From: Delphinapterus leucas
Lineage: Eukaryota > Chordata > Mammalia > Artiodactyla > Monodontidae
NCBI RefSeq assembly: GCF_002288925.2
Contig: NW_022098004.1
Coordinates: 12,672,603-12,736,602, forward strand
Length of the DNA: 64,000 nucleotides
Direction: 5' to 3'
The position numbers and the translations under genes are program-made. The notes beneath the pieces were generated by a model, which searched no databases, was not told where the DNA came from, and was given only the letters and a program-made list of their open reading frames with translations. Of the stretch, positions 36,518-47,667 are shown one piece after another (within the stretch, counting starts at the first letter, position 1; each line of letters opens with the position of its first letter).

Positions 36518-37167
36518 AACACAGATTTAATAATTATTCCAGGGGGGAAATGACATTTCAGTCACTACTGCTGCCTATCATAAACAAGGCTTTAAAAATT
36601 ACTTAAAACAGCACTAAAGTGTCAATGTCGTGGAGCTCAGAGACAAACACAAGGCCAAGGAGGAAAACTCTTACATTTCCTTATGTACATTTCGGCCTGG
36701 GATAAATTTTAGAAAGATGGGTTTAAAAGGCGGTGGATCAGGCTTCTAGAAAACAGTGTTCAGTGACCAGAAAGAAAAGTGGCTCTAGGGATGACAAAGA
36801 TACTGAAGTCAAAGATAATGAAAAACAGTTTTCTTTTGATATTTTCATTGAGAAGATAAGAGGACCATTTATATTGGCACATATGAGGAATTTCTTCTTA
36901 CCAGGCACTTGACTGGAACCACAAAGAAAAGATCACCTGCCCCAGCCCAGATAGAGAATTTAGTTAACAAGGAATAACGTGAGTGAAGAGTAGAGAGGAG
37001 ATCATCCGTGTAGCAGCCTCATGGACAAGCGCCTGAATTTGTTTATTCAACAGAGGAACTGATGAAGAAGGTAAAATCTTCCACAAGCTGCAATATTCAG
37101 ACTTTCTCTTAAAGGAGGAGGGAAGCAAAAATTCTTAGAAAGAACAAAGTAATGCCAATCACCTTCA
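36518..37167. other. Unassigned intron sequence
   Basis: Nothing recognised between the young L1 and the L2 end. Confidence 0.4.
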
Positions 37168-37255
37168 TAATAAATATACATTCCCAGCACCTAGCACAGG
37201 TCCGGGTATACTGGAAGCACTCAATCTCAGTTGAATAAATGAATATCTTAGCTCA
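37168..37255 (+). repeat. L2 LINE 3' end
   Basis: CCCAGCACCTAGCACAGGTC and TTGAATAAATGAAT are L2 terminal landmarks. Confidence 0.55.
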
Positions 37256-37295
37256 ACAGATCTACACACACAAAGTCTCATACTTTTAGTCAGCT

Positions 37296-37316
37296 AAAAA
37301 AAAAAAAAAAAAAAAA
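37296..37316. repeat. A21 homopolymer
   Basis: Twenty-one A without a recognisable element attached on its 5' side. Confidence 0.95.
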
Positions 37317-39869
37317 GGGTATTTTGTCCACTTTAAAGTCTGGATTCATCCTGAGATCTTGTACTTGTCTAGCTGGGGATATAAGAAAGAGGATGTAACT
37401 CAGGAAGCCCTTCTGTAGCACAAGGATAGGGGACACTGCCACAACTACCTTCTGTTCGGAGCAACTCGGGACCAAGGCAGATTGGCTCAGGCCTATCTGT
37501 AGGAGAAAAATGCTTAGTACCATGTAAAAGAAAACAGCCAAAGAATGAACAATGGTCTTGCTGGGTGGATCTACCCTCTGGGAGCAATAGAAAAGAAGAT
37601 TTGTATGTATTCTGCCTGGGAAATATCTGACTAGTTTAGTGATACTGAAAGTGATGCTAATGAATGCATGAGAAAAGAATTCAGAGTTCTTTCTCTCTGT
37701 TTATGGAGAGAAAAGTTAAATCCATGGTAGTGGTGCACTTCAGATATAGACGGTATTCTGACTACATTTGTGGAATCATTTGTTACAAATTCAGATTCTA
37801 CTGAACTCTGGGAGTGGGGTCCTGTCCTCTGCATTGTTAATGAGACCCTAGAGAAGACCAGACAGAGTCAAGCTTGAAAACCCTTTGAACCATTCACAGA
37901 GATCAGGAGAGCTCTTGTCTCCATCTGCCTCCTTCTTACAGATCCGGGAGTGCACCATAAATTCTTGCCATGCCTCCTCTTACTTTACGGGGCACAGCGA
38001 ATTCCTCCTTCCTCTTTACTCCCAACAGAGGAAGGCTGTACTCTCAATTCCAACAACTCGAGGGAGATCTCAAGGTAAACAGTCTCATCAGCCTACAGAG
38101 TACCCCAGCTGCGGCTTTCAGATTAAACCTGGTTCTTTATTTGCTTCGCACTTGAGGGTTGGTCTTCAGGTTATGCACCCCTCATCCATTTAGCCTATCA
38201 AAATCAGGAACCCAACTGTTGGTTTCAAGGATAAACCTGTGTTCTTATGAGGAAATAAGATTCAGAGGTGAAAACTGCCAGGCCTGTAAGAAGTCCATTC
38301 TCATAGTCAAGCCTACACCCACCGTAACCACTAGGAACCATTTGACTGAGACAAGGCCGTGGCAAAGCTTGGAAAAGAAACAAATGGAAATGTGTACACA
38401 TCCATCATTCTAAAAGATGGGGAATAGCATTTAGGTTTTGGACTAACTTCAAGATTTTGGTACCTCAGCCTCAGTGACCCAGTCATTAAAAACACCCCCT
38501 ACTTAAGGGTTAGTAAGAGCAAAACCAAGAGCTTAAGTTACCACCACTTCCCTATGACTTTTTTCCAATTTTGAAACTGTCAAAATTGAAGTTTAGTTTT
38601 AAAATTGGGTTTGCTAAAATGTAGGTGCCCAATAAGCTTGGGTTGAATGTCACATCTGTCAAATACAAAGCATGTTCCTTTCTCCAAAAGGAACTGGAGT
38701 TGCATTTCTGGTAAAGAGTGGCTTGGCTCAGAGAGTATTCCTTGTGACCTAGTTGGGGTGTGTCTTTGTTTAATGGCAAAATGTACACATCCCATAAAAC
38801 ACACACTTTAAGAGTGAAACCACTGTTTCTTGCAACACCTTTCAAACCCCAGTGAGGGAGAATTAACTGTGACCTTCAAGAAACGATCTTCTCCTCAAGG
38901 GAACTGTTTTTTTCTTTTATAGAAAATAAGCCCTCATGGTAATAGCTAAAAAACTCTGCTTTTTAAAAAGTCTTCCAAGAAAACCCAGTCTTCATTAAGA
39001 ATAAAACTTCTGCAGGGCAGGGACCCATCATGCTCTTTGGAGGCCACAGAATGCTTTTCCTTTTCCAGAAACGATGGAGAGAACCATTACATCTAGCACA
39101 CCTATAGTGAGGCACAAAGAGGCTTTCTGATCCACTCCGATGGAATTGGCAACTCTCCCTAATTATTTAAGAACAAAGAAAATTAAATCACTTGAGAACC
39201 CTAGAGTGGCAGCAAAGTAGAACCCATGAGATATCCTGCTGGCACGTTCAAAGACTTACCAAAAAGTCACCATCTATCAGCCCCTGTTGATGGCTTGGTA
39301 ACAACAGAGAACAGTTTCGTTTTCTGCACATGCACGTGTATACACGCATCTGGCTAAGAAGTTGGAGGGAGACCTCAATGACCAGCCATTTTATATTAGG
39401 GCCCAGGAAACAGGCAACCTCTTCCTTCCAACACGGTGGAGCCTCTATATTTTTTCCCCCACATCTAGAAATCTGTATTCTGAGATAAACAGGACTGCAA
39501 ATGGATGACCAGACCTCCAGAATACCACCCAACCATTAGGAGTTAAACACCTTATAGCAAAACGCATTTTATGTGGAAAAGAAGGGACTCTACTCGGATT
39601 CTATAAAGCAGCTCTTCTCAAGTGGCATTCTTATTATGGACGGCCCCCACAATACAGGTCAGACTTCAGTAGAGAACACTAGCTTCCATTTCGGGGAAAG
39701 AGTTCACACGATCCTAAATCTCTCTGTCCAGCAACTTCTGAAGAAATGAAAGAAGGCAGAGAACTCTAGAAGTGCCCCTGTAAGAACACCACTTCCCATT
39801 TCTATGTTATTTGGCTTTTGTAAACACCATCTCATGAGACCACAACAGCGACCCGGCAAGGTAAGCAGA
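37317..39869. other. Unassigned intron sequence, 2.5 kb
   Basis: Several open frames of 60-100 codons exist, without motifs. It is repeat-poor, so regulatory conservation is possible but cannot be judged here. Confidence 0.4.
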
Positions 39870-40020
39870 ACAGGTATTATCTCCATCTTACAGGTGGAGA
39901 AATGGTGACTCTGAGGCTAAATGACTCACTTGCATAAGGTCACAAGACAGGCAGTTAACTAGCAGCCCAACCGTGGGAGGAGCCTAGCCCTCTGACACGC
40001 AAGCAGTGCAATTTCCATGA
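39870..40020 (-). repeat. MIR SINE
   Basis: ATTATCTCCATCTTACAGGT, AAGGTCACAAGACAGGCAG. Reverse MIR. Confidence 0.7.
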
Positions 40021-40054
40021 CGCTATCCAGCTTCCTCATGTTTTAGGTTGAGAG

Positions 40055-40300
40055 GCAGTAGAGGGTAATGGCTAAGAGACCAGGTGGATTCTGATGCTGG
40101 CAGAGCTGCATTTCAATCCCAACTCTGCCACCTATTAGCTATCTGGCCTTGTGTAGGTTCTTTAACCTCCCTTTACACCTCAGTTTCTTCCCCTGTAAAA
40201 TGGGAATTAAAACATTTTACCTCCTAGAGTTATAGTGATGATTAAATGAGCCGATGAACATACGGCACTCTAATTCATTCACTCAACAAATATTTCTGCC
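40055..40300 (+). repeat. MIR SINE
   Basis: CAATCCCAACTCTGCCACCT, CTCAGTTTCTTCCCCTGTAA and ATGATTAAATGAGCCGATGA. A well preserved MIR, tail to tail with the preceding one. Confidence 0.8.
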
Positions 40301-40649
40301 TGGCACATGGAGTGCAGGAGTTACAACAGTGGTCAAGAGGCACAGTCTTCCTCTCATGGAGCTTAAAATTTAGTCAACTTAAAACAGAAAGAGTAAATGG
40401 ATAAATACAATGTGTTAAGTGCTATTAAGGTAACAGGCGAGTGACTGGAGAGACTGACAGGAGGGAGCCAATTTTTAAGAGTGGTCTCTAAGGAGAAATT
40501 TAAGTCGAGCCCTAAGGGATCATAAAAGGCTATCCCTGGGCGGAATGGAAGGAAAAGCATTCCAGGCAAAGGAAATAGGGCGTGCAAGGGTCACAGCCCA
40601 GAGAAGGCAAATGTGACCATGTGTATCCTCGCAGCATCTGGGCAGCAAC

Positions 40650-40711
40650 TTTTACAGGCTGGCTGTATTTGTATTTTAAATTTTACAGGCTGGCTGTATT
40701 TGTATTTTAAA
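40650..40711. repeat. Perfect 31-bp tandem duplication
   Basis: A 31-base unit containing ACAGGCTGGCTGTATTTG occurs twice in a row without mismatch (40650-40680, 40681-40711). Confidence 0.97.
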
Positions 40712-40714
40712 AAT

Positions 40715-40808
40715 AACAAAGACAAGGCTCAAGAGAGGTGAGGTGTCTCGTCCAAGGTCACAGCTTCTCCAAGGAGGAGCTGAGGCCCCAGTATTCTACC
40801 TCTTGACA
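40715..40808 (-). repeat. MIR-like fragment
   Basis: GTCCAAGGTCACAGCTTC and GGAGCTGAGGCCCCAGTATT. Reverse MIR core. Confidence 0.5.
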
Positions 40809-41813
40809 TAACATCAGCTCGCGCCTTTTGAGGAAGCCTCTAGCTCACTGAACTCCCCCACTTATTTCACTGACAGCTGTTTTCTGCGCCTATGAAGAGT
40901 TCCAAAAGCACCTTGAAAACACAAGCAACGACATCACATCAACTTCCAGGCATCTAGTCAACTGTGCACTGAAATCCTCACTCTTCTACTCTTAAGACAC
41001 AAGAGTGAAAACTGCTGGGACCCTCCCCAAGGCTCCAAAATTTCTCTTCTTACAGCAACAAACAAGAGAGGAAGGGGATGTCCTGGAAGGAAGAGCCTGT
41101 GGCCTGTTGCAGAAGGTGAGATAGAACCACCATTGCAGAAGAGCGGAAATATCAAAGTTCCTCTCAAATGAGCTGCACAGGAAAAACTAATTACTTTATT
41201 TGAATAAAACAACAAATCCCTAAGGAGGTGGTTCTCAATCAGGCGATACCCTGCCCCCACCAAGAGCACTTTGAAATTTGTGGGAGTATTGAGTGGGCAG
41301 GGCCAGGTATGTTCAATGTCCTGCAAAAGGACAGGATGGTCCTATAACAACTATATTACCCAAAATATTAACAGCGCCCCCCCATTTTAATATTAATCCC
41401 TCAAGGGATTAATATGCTCCAACTTTTCCTGTAGTCCCTGGTTCAGTTCCTAACCTCACTACAACTAGATTTTAAAAACTTGAGGTTTTATAGCTGAGGA
41501 GTCTGTTTTGGAATCCAATTTTAAGCTCATAGCTCCAGCATGGAACTTGGTAGTGGAATAAGGAAAAAGACGTTTCTAGTAAGAGACAGACAAGAAATTT
41601 CAGCAAGGGAACTCCTTCTCCAGAGAAACCTCTATAAGATTACATTTTTGCAACACAAAATTTCTACTTGTGCTTTTTGAGAACCTCCTTACAGTACTCT
41701 TCAGCTTAAAATCAGACACTAATGACAGTTCTTTTAAAAACTTAACTACAATCATCTCAAAAATACACCTGACTCCTTCTGGACCAAATTTTATAAGAAA
41801 TATTATTAAGTTC
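40809..41813. other. Mostly unassigned intron sequence
   Basis: Apart from the MER20-like fossil, no feature is recognised. Confidence 0.4.
41228..41390 (+). mobile_element. hAT-Charlie fossil (MER20-like)
   Basis: GTGGTTCTCAATCAGGCGAT and AATGTCCTGCAAAAGGACAG resemble the short nonautonomous hAT elements common in mammals. It is degraded. Confidence 0.5.
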
Positions 41814-41824
41814 AAGATGTCTAA

Positions 41825-41952
41825 GGGAGGGAGATGCAAGAGAGAAGAGATATGGGGACATATGTATATGTATAACTGATTCACTTTGTTATAGAGCAGA
41901 AACTGACACACCATTGTAAAGCAATTATACTCTAATAAAGATGTTTAAAAAA
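41825..41952 (+). mobile_element. Very short L1 3'-end insertion
   Basis: About 128 bases identical in kind to the 3' end of the 34-36.5 kb L1 (ACCATTGTAAAGCAATTATAC, AATAAAGATG, A tail). It is flanked by an 11-bp TSD (AAGATGTCTAA, 41814-41824 and 41953-41963). Confidence 0.88.
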
Positions 41953-42086
41953 AAGATGTCTAAAGCTGATCAAATGTCTAAAAGTACCAAAGGTAGTCAT
42001 GCCTTGCATCTCATTCAGGGCAGAGTTGGATGCATGCAGGTCAGAGAAGCTCCAATGATATCTAGAGGTCTGTTCAGGGATTAAAA

Positions 42087-42126
42087 TTCCATCCTAGCAA
42101 AAAAAAAAAAATTTCCATCCTAGCAA
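42087..42126 (+). repeat. A tract between 14-bp direct repeats
   Basis: TTCCATCCTAGCAA occurs at 42087-42100 and 42113-42126, separated only by about a dozen mostly A bases. This looks like a retrotransposition event that left only the A tail. Confidence 0.8.
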
Positions 42127-43289
42127 TTGAAAGCCACTTTCAAATGTTACCCTAAATTAGTCACTAATTCTCCCTAAAAATGATTTCACAATTATTTTAA
42201 AGAACTGAAAAAAAGATTAAGACTGTTTACAGAAATAGAGATACAAAAAGTCTACCCTATTTCACAATAGCTAGAACAGTGATCCAACAAATAAATCCTC
42301 CATAAAGCAATCTTTTTTCTACACAATATCTAAATTTTCTGAAGTCTCCCAAAGGAGTATGAATATGTTAACTTCATCACTGCAACTTGCCAATTAGCAA
42401 ATAGAGGCCCCACACGCCTTCTGACCAATTTTCTAGAAGCCTAACCTGGCTTCTCAGGTTAGCTAAGCAGACAGACCTGTTTTCCTCCAGAAGCACCGAG
42501 CAGTGCCTTTTCTGCCCTGCCTGTTACAGCCTGGGAAATCCTCCTCCAGCTTTTCGCTGACCTGTCACCAGAAGTTCACAAAATGAATTCATCCAGGTTC
42601 TTTGAATCCTCCTTTCCCCCGACATGTGCCAACAGTCAGGCAATAAAATGCCACCTCTTGGTTAAAAAAAGATGCAGAATACCCAGAAGACCAAGCACTT
42701 AGCATGGAGGGGGAGAAAAAAGATGGAGGGATACAAGAGTCATTGAGCCAAGGCTACTGCATGCAGCACGGGTAACCAGAGCCCTGGTCCTGCAAAGCCT
42801 CCCAGGGAGGCTCCCGGCTGGGCCCTCCATCCAGCAGGCCACACCTGTCTATGACAGCAGCCGCTCCACTTTAAACAATTCAAACAGATTTCCAGCAGGG
42901 TGGCAAAGCTGGGCACCCGTCTCTCCCAGCAAGAGCAAGAGCCCTAATCCAAACACCACTTGGCCCCAATTTTTTCACACCCTTTGTTTAGGAGACACCG
43001 CTTGGTCAAATTGGATCCTTCTCTCTCTGTTACCGGTGAGGCAAGCACAATGCAGCAGTTGCAGAAAGAAAGCTTCGAGGCCGACTTGCGATAAGCCAGA
43101 CAAGACCTGAGGATGGGAATGCCAGTGAATGAGACTTCAATAGGCATCCATAAGTGAACCAACACCTGAAGCCCTAATACGCCCGGCTCCGCAGCCTCTC
43201 AGAAAGCCTCTTTTCTAGAGGGTGGGTATCCCATTCATCCCTTGGCTTCGGAAACCAAGGGGAAGGCAGACAGATCCAGGTTGCGCACT
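42127..43289. other. Unassigned intron sequence flanking ZNRF1 exon 1
   Basis: No repeats and rising GC toward the exon. 42780-43150 lies within 1 kb of the promoter and could be regulatory (inference). Confidence 0.4.
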
Positions 43290-43388
43290 CCACCTCCAAA
43301 TCTTCGCACACGCGCGAAGGTGTGGGGCGCCCCGGCGCGCCCTCGCTTGCACTCCACCCTCTGAGGCCTCCACCAACCGCGGACTCAC

Positions 43389-43812
43389 CACTGTGCGAGC
43401 TGAACCACCTGGGTGCGATGTGCAGAGGTAGAGCATCCGCCAGCGAGGCTCGGGAGCCCAGGTACAGCATCCCGTCTCTATGGTGACCGCCGCCCGTCTC
43501 CTGGTAACCATTGCCGTGGGCATAGGTGGAGTCGGACGCCGACCCTCCGCCGCCGGGCGCCCTCTCGGAGTCGCCGGTCCCCCGGGAGGCGGGGGTGTAG
43601 AGGCCAAAGGGCACCCCCCCGGCCGTGCTGGGGTCCATGCCCATGCCCGCCACCGAACTGACCGAGCGGCTGCGCAGCCCCATGGCCCCGCCGCCCGCCC
43701 GGTAGTGCCCGAAGTGGGGCGCCCCTCCCGGCGGGGGCACGGCGCTGTCATCGGTGGAGACCCCCGGGAAAGGGCCCCGGGAGCGGGCCGCCGTGCTCTG
43801 CTTGCCCCCCAT
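43389..43812 (-). CDS. ZNRF1: ZNRF1 coding exon 1 (E3 ubiquitin-protein ligase, N-terminal part)
   Basis: The minus-strand frame opens with MGGKQSTAARSRGPFPGVS and runs 141 codons plus one base to ...APRWFSSHS, which I recognise as the N-terminal part of ZNRF1. The family protein is about 227 residues, with a zinc finger and a RING domain encoded by later exons that are not in this window. The second-position glycine in MGGKQS fits the N-myristoylation that anchors ZNRF1 to endosomal and lysosomal membranes. The middle is rich in Gly, Ser and Pro and probably disordered. The start has A at -3 and G at +4, a strong context. The exon ends at CACAGTG followed by the donor GTGAGT (43388-43383), so the intron is phase 1. 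Known roles include ubiquitination of AKT and glutamine synthetase in neurons and Schwann cells. The gene is divergent from WDR59. Confidence 0.95.
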
Positions 43813-44499
43813 GCTCGCCCGGGCCCCGGTGGGGCGGGAACCTGGAGGCCGAGACCCTCCCCCACTTCTCAGCAGCGGGGGGAGGGTTGGGCGAGCATAA
43901 AGGGGGAGGGAGTCAAAAAAGGAGACCGGGAAAGAAAAAAGGAATAAAAAGAAAAAAAGAAAAGAAAACCCGCGGGCGGAAGAGGCAGGCGAGCGGGGAT
44001 CCCAAACTAAGAATTTAAAACGATCCAAGCCAAACGCATGTTTCCCCTCAAGGTCCAAAGAGGCGCAGTCCGGCGCGGGCTCGGCGCGCCACAGGCCGCC
44101 CCCGGGCCCCCGAAAGCCGGGGGAGCTGCAAGGAAGGAGGGAGGGAGGCGGCGGGCGAGCGGGCGGGCGGGCGCAGGGAGGCGCCCGAGGAGGCGGCCCG
44201 CCCGACAGCAGGAGGCGGAGGAGGGCTGGGGGCGCCGGGTGCGTCCCCCGCCTCAAGACGCCGCGACCATGGACGGCGACCCGGACCCCTCCAGGCCTCG
44301 GGCGGGCTGCGGCGCTGGGCAGCCAGGCGGAGCTCGGGAAGCCGCGGTCGCGTGGCGTAGCGCTCTCGCTCCAGCCGCAGCCGCCGCCGCCGCCTGCCCC
44401 GCCAGCCGCACCGCCCTGCTCGGTCCCGGGCTGCGCTCGCCGGCGCTCCTCGCCGCCGTGGAGACAATGGAGAGAAGCAGAGCGCAGGCGCCGCCCGCG

Positions 44500-44540
44500 C
44501 CCCCTCCCCCTCCCCCTCCCCCCCCCCCCGCCCCCCCGCC
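44500..44540 (-). repeat. C-rich tract; G-quadruplex-prone on the ZNRF1 sense strand
   Basis: On the plus strand this is a 41-base run of C broken only by T and G. On the minus strand, the ZNRF1 sense strand, it gives more than four G-runs of five or more, separated by one base. That pattern is favourable for a G-quadruplex in the promoter or 5' UTR. Confidence 0.75.
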
Positions 44541-44860
44541 GGGTTAACCCCTTCGCGGCCCCTGCAGCGCCGGGCTCTGACGCCCGAGAGGTCCCACCCA
44601 CCCACCCAGCCCGCCTGGAAACTGAGTGGCCTGAGACATGGGGCGTCAGGAACAGAAGCAAGGCGTCTTTCCAAAAAAGCCCTCTTTCAGCCCCTGAAAG
44701 TAGCTGATGATTCAGAGGGGAACCACCTATAGGGGGGAGGGGCGACCATGGTTCGAGGGGTGGGAAGGAAACGCAGGGAAGAATAAAAATTACTCTAGGC
44801 GCCTACCTGGCTTTGAGGGTCACTGGTCAAGCTCCCCTCCCGGCACAAATTTGCCCCCAC

Positions 44861-44876
44861 AGCGCCCTCTGGTGGA
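44861..44876 (-). promoter_or_regulatory. Strong CTCF-like motif between ZNRF1 and WDR59
   Basis: Read on the minus strand, the sequence TCCACCAGAGGGCGCT matches the CTCF core (CCACCAGGGGGCGCT) at all but one core base. It lies just outside the ZNRF1 CpG island, about 1.05 kb upstream of the ATG, and points toward ZNRF1. Confidence 0.65.
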
Positions 44877-45930
44877 CGTGCTGTCCGTTCTATCGGAGGT
44901 TCCCCATCCTAGAACCCCTAAAGTCAGGAAGCTTAGCATTTGGGGGATTTTTGGTTTTTCGGGGGTACTTTTCACTGGGGCACTTGTGACTCCAGATTTT
45001 TCTGACAGTAGATCAGAACTTCCTATTTTGGGCTTAAGCAAATGGGTAGATTTCTTAGCTAAAATGTGATCCTGAAAATCATTAGATGTACGATAAAAAG
45101 TGAAAAGATATAGACATGGAAATGGAATAATACAGCTAGAACTAGTGATTTTAGAAACTCCCTAGTCCAAGGCGAGACCCCTGTTTTGTTTACATCCTGG
45201 CATGCACCACAGGGCCTGCGACACAGTAGGTACTCAATAAATATTTGCTGACCAAGTCTGCACTTTGCAATATGTATCTCTCACATATTCACACTCACTG
45301 ATTCATCGTTCGTTCGTCCATTCATTGGTTCAACAACTATTTTTCAAGTGCTGAGTGCTGGCTATGAGCATCACCCAGTCCCTGGCCTGACTTCCTTGCC
45401 CTAAATGTCCTCCAGATACTTCCAAATCAAGGAGCCAAAACAGGGTGTAAAGAAATATTAAAACCAAAAAAAGAAAGGTTGATCTGTCACAGGTATTGAT
45501 TGTCCCAGTGTGACCAGCTTGGAAAGAAACAGGAGGAAGGCTATGTGCAAGCATGGAGTGCTTTTGAGGGCAGGGGAGGCAGTGAGCAAAAAGCCCTGCC
45601 GAAGGAAGTTGAGATTTCTATATGAGAAATGGTGTAGCAAAAACAGAATGTTTTAATACCCAAGAAGTTATCTGTAAGTGCATAAATGGGGAATTTGTAT
45701 ACACCTAGGATCCAAATACGTGATCTGAAGAAAAACAAGAAAGTTTAAATTTAACCCAACTTCCTCCCTGAAGAAACAAGTGGGGTATTTCAGTACCATG
45801 CAGAAAAGAGGATACTAGATCCCTTGACAGATGTCTATTGGGGAGATAAATATATAATCAATAAGTATTGTAACCATCTAACTAGCGTTTGATTTTCCTA
45901 TTCATTCAACACTTTTTTTTAATGTTGAAC
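44877..45930. other. Intergenic sequence upstream of ZNRF1
   Basis: Apart from the CTCF-like motif at its edge and an L2 end, nothing is recognised. AT content rises quickly after 45060. Confidence 0.4.
45180..45262 (+). repeat. L2 LINE 3' end
   Basis: ACACAGTAGGTACTCAATAA with ATATTTGCTGACC matches the L2 terminus. Confidence 0.6.
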
Positions 45931-45945
45931 AAAATATGAATTTCT

Positions 45946-46066
45946 TTTTTTTTTTTTTTTTGCTGCGTGGCACAGCTTGTGGGATCTAGTTCCCCAACCA
46001 GGGATCAAACCTGTGCTCCGGCAGTGAAAGCGCAGTGTCCTAACCACTGGACCACCAGGGAATTCC
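45946..46066 (-). mobile_element. CHR SINE, short form
   Basis: T-run followed by GCTGCGTGGCACAGC and ending ACCAGGGAATTCC. TSD AAAATATGAATTTCT against AAACATATGAATTTCT. Confidence 0.92.
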
Positions 46067-46159
46067 AAACATATGAATTTCTAGTAAGTGCCAGGCACTG
46101 CACTAAGTTCTAGGATACGATAGTGAGAAAGACATATAGAGTCTTGTTCTCATAGGGCT

Positions 46160-46580
46160 TCAGAAGAAACACTAACCTAAATGTCCATCAACTGATGAAT
46201 GGATAAACCGAAAGTGGTATATCCATACGATGGACTGTTATTCAGCCATAAAAAGAATAAAGTGCTGATACATGCTACAACATGAATGAACCTTGAAAAC
46301 ACTAAGTAAAAGGAGCCAATCACAGAAGATCTTATATTGTCTGATTCCACTTATATGAAATGTCTAGAATAGGCAAATCCATTGAGACAGAAAGAAAGCC
46401 TGGAGGGAGGCGAGAATGGAGAATGACTGCTACTGGGTTTCTTTTTGGAGTGGTGAAAATGTTCTGGCATTAGATAATGGTGATGGTTGTACAACCTTGT
46501 AAATATACCAAAAAAGAAAAAACAACCCACTGAATTATACACTTAAAAGGGTGAATTTGATGGTGTATGAATTACAGTGC
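46160..46580 (+). mobile_element. Old L1 3'-end fragment
   Basis: Plus-strand L1 3' sequence (CATCAACTGATGAATGGATAA, ATTCAGCCATAAAAAG), followed by a TA-repeat that probably grew from its tail. Confidence 0.7.
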
Positions 46581-46583
46581 AGT

Positions 46584-46586
<3 letters not shown>

Positions 46587-46616
<30 letters not shown>
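46587..46616. repeat. (AT)15 microsatellite
   Basis: Fifteen uninterrupted AT units after an old L1 tail. Confidence 0.97.
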
Positions 46617-46619
<3 letters not shown>

Positions 46620-46669
46620 GTATCAAAGGAGGCAGTGACAGTACAGTGTGGTAAATAAGCCTAGAACAG

Positions 46670-47003
46670 GGACTTCCCTGGTGGTGCAGTGGTTAATAAT
46701 CCGCCTGCCAATGCAGGGGACATGGGTTCAATCCCTGGTCCGGGAAAGATCCCACATGCCACGGAGCAACTAAGCCCATGTGCCACAACTACTGAGCCTG
46801 CGCTGTAGAGCCCACAAGCCACAACTACTGAAGCCCCCGTGCCTAGGGCCTGTGCTCCACAACAAGAGAAACCACTGCAATGAGAAGCCTGCGCACCGCA
46901 ACGAAGAGTAGCCCCCACTTGCCACAACTAGAGAAAGCCCGCGTGCAGCAACAAAGACCCAACACAGCCAAAAATAAATAAATAAATTTAATTAATTAAA
47001 AAA
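46670..47003 (+). mobile_element. CHR SINE, long form
   Basis: GGACTTCCCTGGTGGTGCAG start, AAATAAATAAATAA end. Perfect 13-bp TSD AAGCCTAGAACAG (46657-46669, 47004-47016). Confidence 0.95.
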
Positions 47004-47016
47004 AAGCCTAGAACAG

Positions 47017-47667
47017 TGCCTGGCAAGTACGTGACACTCAATAAATGTTTGTGAAATGAATGAATGAATGACTAAGTGCTATGAGAGTTCAAGACCATGG
47101 TGCTGATGGAAGGAGACAGGCACAGACACAGTGATTCTAAGCCAAGACCTAAAAGATGAGTTGGAGATTAGCCAGGGAAAGCAGGGTGGAGGTGGGGCAT
47201 TAGCTGTGTTTCAGGAAGAGAAGAATGTTCCAAGCAAAGGGAACAGCACGTTCAAAGGAACTGAAAGACGCAGTAGAGCTGCAAAGAGAGGAAGTGGTCC
47301 TCAGAAGCTGACAAGAGGGTCCAGGGAGCCATGGGAAGGAGCATGGACCGTATCCTGAGGGGATGGGGAGCTGTGGAAAGATTTATCAACACCATTATCA
47401 TTAAAAATAATGATTTATAAGGCCAATGATTAATGAAGATTCCAACTTGGAAAATTAAGAAACTTATCCTCTCCCCAAATAAAGATCTATATTTTTCTTT
47501 GCTTACATATTCATAAAGATACTGGATGGAAACACGAAACAACATAGTGTAGTCCCTTGGGGGGGTGGGCAGTAGGAACTGGAGAGCTGGGTGAGAGGAT
47601 AGATGGGAAATGTTTCATTTCATTATATACCTTTTTGTATTTTAGTATTTCAGCCATGTAAATTTAA
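47017..47667. other. Intergenic sequence
   Basis: 47120-47380 resembles the unnamed ancient repeat at 17 kb. TGAATGAATGAATG precedes it. There is no gene. Confidence 0.4.

Larger units (their letters stand above)
1..43388 (-). other. ZNRF1: ZNRF1 intron 1 (partial)
   Basis: Everything 3' of the ZNRF1 exon 1 donor on the minus strand is read as intron 1. No second ZNRF1 exon (the zinc-finger segment after the exon 1 junction) was found among minus-strand frames, so the intron exceeds 43 kb. A large first intron is usual for this gene. The contents are mainly L1, SINEs and a TMEM203 retrocopy, listed separately. Confidence 0.8.
43290..44660 (-). promoter_or_regulatory. ZNRF1: ZNRF1 CpG island, 5' UTR and promoter
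   Basis: This stretch is very GC-rich and dense in CpG compared with AT-rich DNA on both sides. It covers exon 1 and about 850 bases upstream of the ATG. It contains CGG/CCG-rich runs (around 44150-44215 and 44370-44400) and a C-tract at 44500-44540. The transcription start cannot be placed exactly. No TATA box is evident near the island edge. Confidence 0.85.

Noticed and set aside
37885..38413. Overlapping frames of 61-102 residues that might be an unannotated exon
   Set aside because: No domain and no convincing paired splice sites. The lengths are as expected by chance.
43174..44661. A 495-residue minus-strand protein
   Set aside because: Only residues from the ATG at 43812 to the donor at 43389 are ZNRF1. 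The front is GC-rich leader and the tail is intron. The upstream part is kept only as a finding.
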